Positions 59,336 to 64,000 of a stretch of DNA of 64,000 nt are shown here, one piece after another. The stretch's first letter is position 1. Each line of letters begins with the position of its first letter. The notes below the pieces were generated by a model. It searched no databases and had not been told where the DNA came from. It was given only the letters and a program-made list of their open reading frames with translations. The DNA is taken from the NCBI GenBank assembly GCA_041659285.1, contig JBAZYO010000003.1, positions 426,831 to 490,830 on the forward strand, written 5' to 3'. Origin of the DNA: Vicinamibacterales bacterium. Its GTDB lineage: Bacteria; Acidobacteriota; Vicinamibacteria; Vicinamibacterales; UBA2999. A program made the translations under genes and the position numbers.

Positions 59336-59363
59336 GTAAGACTCTTACTGGTAAGAATCTTAC
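59336..59363. promoter_or_regulatory. Tandem operator palindromes for vapBC
   Basis: GTAAGACTCTTAC (59336-59348) and GTAAGAATCTTAC (59351-59363) are two 13-nt palindromes differing only at the centre, 15 nt apart. They lie directly upstream of the antitoxin ATG and are well suited to binding AbrB-type dimers. -10-like sequences overlap them. Confidence 0.75.
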
Positions 59364-59380
59364 CATGCCTCCGCCAGGCC

Positions 59381-60376
59381 TTACAGGTCGAGCCGGGCGC
59401 AGATGGTGCCGACCCGCTCTTTTCTTGTATTGAGGATGACCGGCTGCGCGTAGTGATGGAGCGCATCGAATTCCGATGCGCTGATCGCGTCGATCTTGCG
59501 GAGCACCGCGAGCAGCGCCGGCTCCACCGCGCGCCAGGCGCCGTCTTCCACCTTGATCGCGATGCCGGCTCGCATCGCGGGGATGCCGGCGCAGTAGAAG
59601 CCCTCGGCGCCCACCTTCGAGAACAGCCGGCCTTTCGTCGCCCGCATCAGGTCGGTGTCGAGCCGATCGGTGCCGGCCACGAACTCCGGGTGCGAAACCA
59701 TGGCCGACACAATCCGCGCGGGCGCGGCCTGGCGATCCGCGGCGGCCGCGGCGAACCGGGCGCAACCGAGTGCCACCGCATCGAGCGGCATCGCGAACGT
59801 CGGCAAGCCGCAGCCGTCTACCGCCTGCTCGATGCTGCCGGCCTCCAGGCCCATCCACTTCTCGACTGTCGAGAGCACGCGCTGCTGCACCGGATGCGAC
59901 GGGCGGTGATAGCCGCTCGTGACCCAGCGCTGATGCACGGCAAACGCCAGCATTCCGCCGTGCTTGCCCGAGCAGTTGTTGTGGATCTTCGTCGGCGCCT
60001 GGCCGGCCGCCTTCATGGCGTCGGACGTCGGCACGTGCATGGGCGACTGCGGCCCGCACGCCAGCGCGCGTTCGGTGAGCCGGGCCTTGGCGAGGATGGC
60101 GCGCGCGGCGGCCACGTGAAAGGGCTCGCCGCCGTGCGACGCGGTGCACAGCGCGAGCTCCTCGGTGGTGAGGCCGAAGTGATCGGGGCCGCCGGCCTCG
60201 ACAAACGGCAGCACCTGAAACATCTTGATCGCCGATCGCACGAAGCTGTGGTGCGCGGGGTTGCCGGCGCTGGCCGTCAGCCCGTGTTCCGCATGAGCCA
60301 CCGCCACGTGCACGCGGTGATGCGATTCCACGACGTTGCCACGCCACACCTCGACATTGCAGTATCCCGACTTCAC
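59381..60376 (-). CDS. L-asparaginase II-type protein
   Basis: This encodes 331 residues from the GTG at 60376, overlapping the HerA-like stop as GTGA; a start at 60475 lies inside that gene. The asparaginase_II family (Pfam type without the classical TGGT motif) shows VEVWRGNVVESHHRVHVAVAHAEHGL, SAIKMFQVLPFVEAGG, ELALCTASHGGEPFHVAAARAIL, GKHGGMLAFAVHQRW, EKWMGLEAGSIEQAVDGCGLPTFAMPL and MRAGIAIKVEDGAWRAVEPALLAVL. It is a cytoplasmic Asn or related amide hydrolase by family; kinetics and substrate are unknown. Confidence 0.88.
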   Translation of the reverse strand: MKSGYCNVEVWRGNVVESHHRVHVAVAHAEHGLTASAGNPAHHSFVRSAIKMFQVLPFVEAGGPDHFGLTTEELALCTASHGGEPFHVAAARAILAKARLTERALACGPQSPMHVPTSDAMKAAGQAPTKIHNNCSGKHGGMLAFAVHQRWVTSGYHRPSHPVQQRVLSTVEKWMGLEAGSIEQAVDGCGLPTFAMPLDAVALGCARFAAAAADRQAAPARIVSAMVSHPEFVAGTDRLDTDLMRATKGRLFSKVGAEGFYCAGIPAMRAGIAIKVEDGAWRAVEPALLAVLRKIDAISASEFDALHHYAQPVILNTRKERVGTICARLDL

Positions 60377-62829
60377 GTCCGGGGCACCCAGGCCAGGGCC
60401 ACCAGTTGCACGGACACACCGCCACGCTTCGGCTTCACCAACACGCGCTCGAAGACTTCCGACGAGACATCCCACTCGGCCGACACCGCCTGCAAGTCCG
60501 CTTCGAGCGCGGCCTGCAGTTCGGCGAGTTGCCGCGTGAGTGCCGCGACCGTCTCGGTGGCGCGGGCCACATCCTGGGATTCACGTCCGATCTTGCCCAT
60601 GCCCCTCGCCGCCGTGGTCGCGCGGCCCAGCGTGCTGGCGCTGACGGCCTTGCGTCCGAGCAGCGCGCCGAAGATGGTGGCGCCAATCGACACCGCGGTG
60701 GACATCCTGGCGCCAGTGGCCTGCTCGCTCTGGACCTGCACGGCGTGCTCGGCCCGACGAATGCGATCCTGGAGGGTCGTCAATTTCGACGCGTATTTTC
60801 CGCGGACCTTGGCCAGCGCCGCGTCCCGCGCTTCGCGGGCCTCGGTGTTGAGCCGGATGCGGAAGGCGCGTTCCGATTCCTCGGGCGCCGACAACATCCT
60901 GGTGCCCGCGCTCTTGAACAGCTCGATCGACTGCGATTGCGCCGCCCACCGCGCGAAGTCTTTCTCCCAGGTCGCATAGCTCCTGGGCTTGGCGGCCGCG
61001 GCCGGCAGTGCGGCGAACGTCGCCGACGCGCCCTCCGGAGCCTTCCGCAGATCCTTCACGGAGAAGCCGGCCGGCTCGGCGTGTTCCCAATCGACGGCCA
61101 CGGCGCCGTCGCCGATCGGCGTCACCACCGCCACCTCGCGCGTCTCATCGAGTCCGAGCTTGGCATCCGAATACGCGACGCGCGCGACGCCGAGCACCAT
61201 GGGCACATACGAGTCGCCGCCCGGCACGAAATATTGCGAGATGGCCGGATCAAGAAGAGGCCCGCCTTCGCTCGCGCGGGTTTCTCCAGCGAGCTTCGGC
61301 CCGCCTTCGCTCGCGCGGGTTTCTCCAGCGAGCTTCGGCGAGGTCTCGCCGTAGCGGCCTTCGGCCGCGGAGGCGGACACCTGAGGCATCTTAGGCACTG
61401 CTGTCTGCGCAGGTGCGGGCCGTGAAGCCGTGAGCCTTCGTATCTCATCGCGGCCAAGAGGACCGCGCAGGTAGGAGAGCGTCCACCGCGTCTCGAAGAG
61501 GACCGGCTCCTTCTCGTGCACGTTGTGCAACATGAACACGCGCTTGCCCAGCGACGAGAGCAGCTGATCGATCCTGGCCCGATCGAAGCCCGTGCCCGCG
61601 GTTCCCGCGGCCCCCTCGAGGCCGTCCAGCACCCGCGCCTTGTCGCGATCGGTCTGCAGGCGGCCCAGCATCCAGGTGCCGGCGTTGGCGAGCGCCTTGT
61701 AGTCCAGGTCCACCGGATTCTGCGTCGCCACCGTCAGCCCAAGGCCGAACGCGCGCGCCTGTTTCAACAGCGTGAGCAGCGGCGCCTTCGACGGCGGGTT
61801 GGCCACCGGTGGCAGAAAGCCGAAGATCTCGTCGAAGTAGACGAGCGCCCGCAGGCTGGAAGTGCCGCGCTGGCTGCGCATCCACCCGACCAGCTCGTTG
61901 AGCAGCAGCGACACGAAGAACATCCGCTCCTGGTCGTCCAGGTGGGCAATGGAAATCACGCTCACGCGGGGGCGGCCGTTGGCGCCGTAGAGCAGCGCGT
62001 CGATGTCGAGCGGCTCGCCCTCGAGCCAGCTGCTGAAGCCGGGCGCGGCCAGCAACTGGTTGAGCTGCATGGCCAGCGCGAAGCGGTCCCTGGCGGGGTA
62101 GAACGACTCGAGGTCGAGCACGCCGACCCTGGTGATCGGCGGCGTTTGAACCTGGGCGATCAACGCCGGCAGATCCAGGCTGATGCCCGCCTTCCACGCC
62201 TCGGTGAAGAGCGTGGAGATCAGCACGTGTTCGCGGCTGCGGAGGGGCTCCGCATTCACGCCCGCCAGCGTCAGCACGCTGGTCGCCGCGGTCGCGACCC
62301 GGTCCGACAGCAACTCAGGGTCGTTCAGGATGGCCGGCTCCGGCGCCGAGAACGACTTGACGATGGAGATGGGCCGCCCGCTCGAGCTGCCGGGCGTGTA
62401 GAGCGCGAAGTCGGCCGCCGCCCGCAGCCGCTCGATGCGCGCGCCGGTCTGGCCCCAATCTTCGAGGCCCTTCGACCACCGCGCCGCTTCGGCCTCGCCA
62501 AACGCCTCCGTCGATTGCCCGGCCCGCCGCGCCTCGTCCGGATTTACCCACGGCATGAACTCCGCCGCCGACAACTCCGGAAAGGTCAGGAGCAGGTTGC
62601 CCAGGTCGCCCTTCGGATCGATCGCGATCACCGGCACGCCGTCGATCGCGGCTTCCTCGATCAGGTCGATGCCCAGCCCCGTCTTGCCACTGCCGGTCAT
62701 GCCGACAATCACTCCGTGCGTCACCAGGTCGGACGAGTCGTACATCAGCGGGACGTCGCGACGGGCCTTGGTAACCGGATCGACCTCGCGGCCCAGGTAG
62801 AACAGCCCGAGCTTCTCGAAATCCGTCAC
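60373..62829 (-). CDS. HerA/DUF853-like helicase-type ATPase
   Basis: This encodes 818 residues. The AAA+/FtsK-HerA fold has Walker A GMTGSGKTG at residues 43-51 (VIVGMTGSGKTGLGIDLIEEAAIDGVPVIAIDPKGDLGNLL), Walker B LVYFDEIFGF near 330, and sensor VATQNPVDLDYKALANAGTWMLGRLQTDRDKARV. A linker (about residues 475-530) contains two copies of the 13-residue repeat KLAGETRASEGGP. The C-terminal third is a long coiled-coil (KVRGKYASKLTTLQDRIRRAEHAVQVQSEQ, TVAALTRQLAELQAALEADLQAV). Bacterial DUF853 proteins are DNA-pumping-like ATPases of unknown role. It overlaps the methyltransferase (ATGA) and asparaginase (GTGA) genes. Confidence 0.88.
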   Translation of the reverse strand: MTDFEKLGLFYLGREVDPVTKARRDVPLMYDSSDLVTHGVIVGMTGSGKTGLGIDLIEEAAIDGVPVIAIDPKGDLGNLLLTFPELSAAEFMPWVNPDEARRAGQSTEAFGEAEAARWSKGLEDWGQTGARIERLRAAADFALYTPGSSSGRPISIVKSFSAPEPAILNDPELLSDRVATAATSVLTLAGVNAEPLRSREHVLISTLFTEAWKAGISLDLPALIAQVQTPPITRVGVLDLESFYPARDRFALAMQLNQLLAAPGFSSWLEGEPLDIDALLYGANGRPRVSVISIAHLDDQERMFFVSLLLNELVGWMRSQRGTSSLRALVYFDEIFGFLPPVANPPSKAPLLTLLKQARAFGLGLTVATQNPVDLDYKALANAGTWMLGRLQTDRDKARVLDGLEGAAGTAGTGFDRARIDQLLSSLGKRVFMLHNVHEKEPVLFETRWTLSYLRGPLGRDEIRRLTASRPAPAQTAVPKMPQVSASAAEGRYGETSPKLAGETRASEGGPKLAGETRASEGGPLLDPAISQYFVPGGDSYVPMVLGVARVAYSDAKLGLDETREVAVVTPIGDGAVAVDWEHAEPAGFSVKDLRKAPEGASATFAALPAAAAKPRSYATWEKDFARWAAQSQSIELFKSAGTRMLSAPEESERAFRIRLNTEAREARDAALAKVRGKYASKLTTLQDRIRRAEHAVQVQSEQATGARMSTAVSIGATIFGALLGRKAVSASTLGRATTAARGMGKIGRESQDVARATETVAALTRQLAELQAALEADLQAVSAEWDVSSEVFERVLVKPKRGGVSVQLVALAWVPRT
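61261..61338. repeat. Perfect 39-nt tandem duplication in frame within the HerA-like gene
   Basis: Copies 61261-61299 and 61300-61338 are identical (CCCGCCTTCGCTCGCGCGGG plus TTTCTCCAGCGAGCTTCGG). Each encodes 13 residues on the minus strand. The second continues into GTAGCGGCCTTCGGCCGCGG, which matches the element at 18654-18723. Confidence 0.9.
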
Positions 62830-63404
62830 TGGCGCACCGTCCCGTCCGCGCGATACAAGAACAGCATCCGGTTCCGGCCCTCGGCATCGGTGAACGAGTC
62901 GGCCTTCTCCGGCGTCCAGTCGCCCATCCCGAACGAGTGGGCGACGATGCGGGCGCCGGGCTTGAGTTGTTTGGTGAGGATGGGGCGGAGCTTGAGGTTC
63001 GACGCCGAGAGCAGGTAGAGGGTGACGACCGAGGCTTCCGAGACGTCGGTCTTCATGGCGTCTTGCAGCCTGAAGGTCACCAGATGCTCGACGCCGGAGG
63101 TTTTGGCGTTGGCATTGGCCTCGGCGATGCGCTGCGGGTCAATGTCTACCCCGACGCCGCGGGCGCCGTATTTCCTGGCGGCGGTAATCGGGATTCGGCC
63201 GTCGCCGCAGCCCAAGTCGTACACGACATCTCTCTTGGTCACGCCGGCCAGGGTCAGCATCCGGTCCACCACGTCCTGCGGAGTGGGGACGTAGGGGGCC
63301 AATTGGGGGGCGTCGGGCCGTTTGGCGACCGGCGCCTGACCGGCCAGGACCGTGGCGCCGGCCAGTGTCGCCATAAGGCTGAGCTGGAGGGCAAGTCGGA
63401 ACAT
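62826..63404 (-). CDS. Exported class I SAM-dependent methyltransferase-like protein
   Basis: This encodes 192 residues from the ATG at 63404; the ATG at 63416 overlaps the -10 box. A signal segment (FRLALQLSLMATLAGATVLAGQ) precedes the methyltransferase fold: VPTPQDVVDRMLTLAGVTKRDVVYDLGCGDGRIPITAARKYGARGVGVDIDPQRI (motif I D-L-G-C-G-D-G-R) and VVTLYLLSASNLKLRPILTKQLKPGARIVAHSFGMGDW. An exported SAM enzyme is unusual, because SAM is cytoplasmic; the hydrophobic N-terminus may be an anchor. It is the first gene of the operon with the HerA-like ATPase and asparaginase. Confidence 0.85.
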   Translation of the reverse strand: MFRLALQLSLMATLAGATVLAGQAPVAKRPDAPQLAPYVPTPQDVVDRMLTLAGVTKRDVVYDLGCGDGRIPITAARKYGARGVGVDIDPQRIAEANANAKTSGVEHLVTFRLQDAMKTDVSEASVVTLYLLSASNLKLRPILTKQLKPGARIVAHSFGMGDWTPEKADSFTDAEGRNRMLFLYRADGTVRQ

Positions 63405-63411
63405 GAGGGTG

Positions 63412-63417
63412 AGCATA
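63412..63417 (-). promoter_or_regulatory. -10 box TATGCT for the methyltransferase operon
   Basis: TATGCT on the minus strand lies 7 nt before the ATG at 63404. Confidence 0.45.
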
Positions 63418-63535
63418 TCAAGGTCGCCAAAAAACAGGGCAAAAGCGGTCTAACCGTGTGTCGAATCAGGGGTTACTCGGGGACGGACGGTTCGCACGAA
63501 ATTCACGAGAATACGCCCTTTTTGGCCTATTTCCG

Positions 63536-63564
63536 TTGATTTAGACCCGTTTCTCGGCTATACT
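63536..63564 (+). promoter_or_regulatory. Sigma-70 promoter for carD: TTGATT, 17-bp spacer, TATACT
   Basis: -35 TTGATT (63536-63541) and -10 TATACT (63559-63564) have optimal 17-bp spacing. The leader to the GTG at 63625 is about 55 nt, longer than at most genes here, and contains the GAGGGG ribosome site. Confidence 0.65.
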
Positions 63565-63624
63565 CTCTGAACCTGGTAGCGCACTCCACTCCTGCCATTA
63601 CCACCATCTCGAAACGAGGGGCAC

Positions 63625-64000
63625 GTGGGATTTAAGATCGGTGACAAGGTCATTTACCCGAATCATGGGCTCGGGGTTGTTGAGAAGGTCGAAGAGAAGA
63701 CCATTCTCGGAACCACGTGTGGATTTTTTCACCTCCGCATTCTTTCTAACGAAACGACCGTGCTGGTTCCCGTCGCCAACGTTGACAACGTCGGGCTGCG
63801 CCGGGCCATTACCGACGAAGAGGTTGAACGCCTGTTCCAGTTGCTGGGTGACGGCAAGATCGACAACCACCAGAACTGGAAGGGGCGCTTCAAGGACAAC
63901 TCCGACAAGATGCGCACCGGCTCCATTTACGACATGGCCGATGTGCTCAAGAGCCTGACGTTCCTGGCCAAGTCGAAGAGCCTCTCGTTCCGCGAAAAGC
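63625..64000 (+). CDS. carD: CarD/CdnL family transcription regulator, N-terminal part (3' end outside window)
   Basis: The frame is open from GTG 63625 (GAGGGG 3-8 nt upstream) to the window edge, 125 residues. The CarD_CdnL_TRCF Tudor-like RNAP-interaction domain is visible: GFKIGDKVIYPNHGLGVVEKVEEKTILG, then a beta-rich segment with TVLVPVANVDNVGLRRAITDEEVERLF, and the start of the helical DNA-binding C-domain (NHQNWKGRFKDNSDKMRTGSIYDMADVLKSLTFLAKSKSLSFREK). CarD binds the RNA polymerase beta subunit and stabilises open complexes at many promoters, including rRNA promoters. It has its own strong promoter. It is essential or near-essential in several phyla. Confidence 0.92.
   Translation, partial: MGFKIGDKVIYPNHGLGVVEKVEEKTILGTTCGFFHLRILSNETTVLVPVANVDNVGLRRAITDEEVERLFQLLGDGKIDNHQNWKGRFKDNSDKMRTGSIYDMADVLKSLTFLAKSKSLSFREK

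Overview
The window reads as high-GC chromosomal DNA of an acidobacterium, most likely class Vicinamibacteria (subdivision 6). This is inferred from gene content, not from a marker gene: an ADOP-type MacB/FtsX permease, Ser/Thr kinases fused to beta-propeller or TPR sensor regions, an Oar-like TonB-dependent receptor, many DinB-fold proteins, and dispersed 'SRRSFSEGG'/'SPKLAGETRASEGG' repeats that run through coding sequence. There is no phage, plasmid, IS element or CRISPR array. Genes are tightly packed, often with ATGA/GTGA start-stop overlaps or convergent overlapping stop codons, and no gene-free stretch exceeds 300 bases.

Layout. 1-710: the 3' end of an M20 amidohydrolase. 777-9293 (minus strand): a secreted collagen-like protein, a Tat-exported PLP enzyme, a DinB protein, an ECF sigma / anti-sigma / DUF4097 operon, and a LemA / TPM / unknown-protein operon. 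9334-14358 (plus): YvcK-like protein, a second M20 amidohydrolase and a kinase-propeller receptor. 14355-18202: LigD phosphoesterase domain, POT peptide transporter and GltB-like FMN protein. 18272-21015: a radical SAM gene followed by an ATP-grasp gene. 21031-26214: YggX, a Cys-rich small protein, FkbM methyltransferase, KGG protein, molybdopterin oxidoreductase and NDH-2. 26249-32446: two tandem copies of a [TPR kinase + small beta-protein] module. 32449-37640 (minus): D-aminoacylase, GNAT, IspG, a small ORF, a Gfo/Idh oxidoreductase and DinB. 37862-49810: TonB receptor, SLOG-like protein, RRM protein, ADOP permease, VOC protein, PagL-like deacylase, IMP dehydrogenase, SprT-like protease, beta-barrel and MBL proteins. 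49966-55911: glycine-zipper protein, response regulator and a fatty-acid/acyl-CoA cluster (APH-like kinase, MaoC, acyl-CoA dehydrogenase, SDR, MetX-like hydrolase). 55918-64000: cytochrome c remnant, DUF3553 protein, AAA/DUF4143 ATPase, tRNA-Leu(CAA), lipoprotein, VapBC, asparaginase / HerA-like ATPase / methyltransferase operon, and the start of a CarD regulator.

The main discovery is the radical SAM gene. It appears to end at a TGA directly after ...EPWYC. Reading through that TGA gives C-U-A-E-P, then eight more residues to a TGA that overlaps the ATP-grasp start codon as ATGA. A hairpin with GGU in its apical loop begins about a dozen bases after the TGA, where a bacterial SECIS should be. 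I therefore annotate it as a selenoprotein of the CUAEP-tail radical SAM type, translationally coupled to an ATP-grasp partner.

A second window-wide signal is promoter architecture. TAGAAT/TATNNT-like -10 boxes lie only 5-9 bases upstream of the start codon at more than a dozen genes on both strands, which implies leaderless transcripts. At 24948-24954 one TAGAATA box sits exactly midway between two divergent ATGs. A third signal is a set of dispersed repeats, some lying in frame inside real genes.
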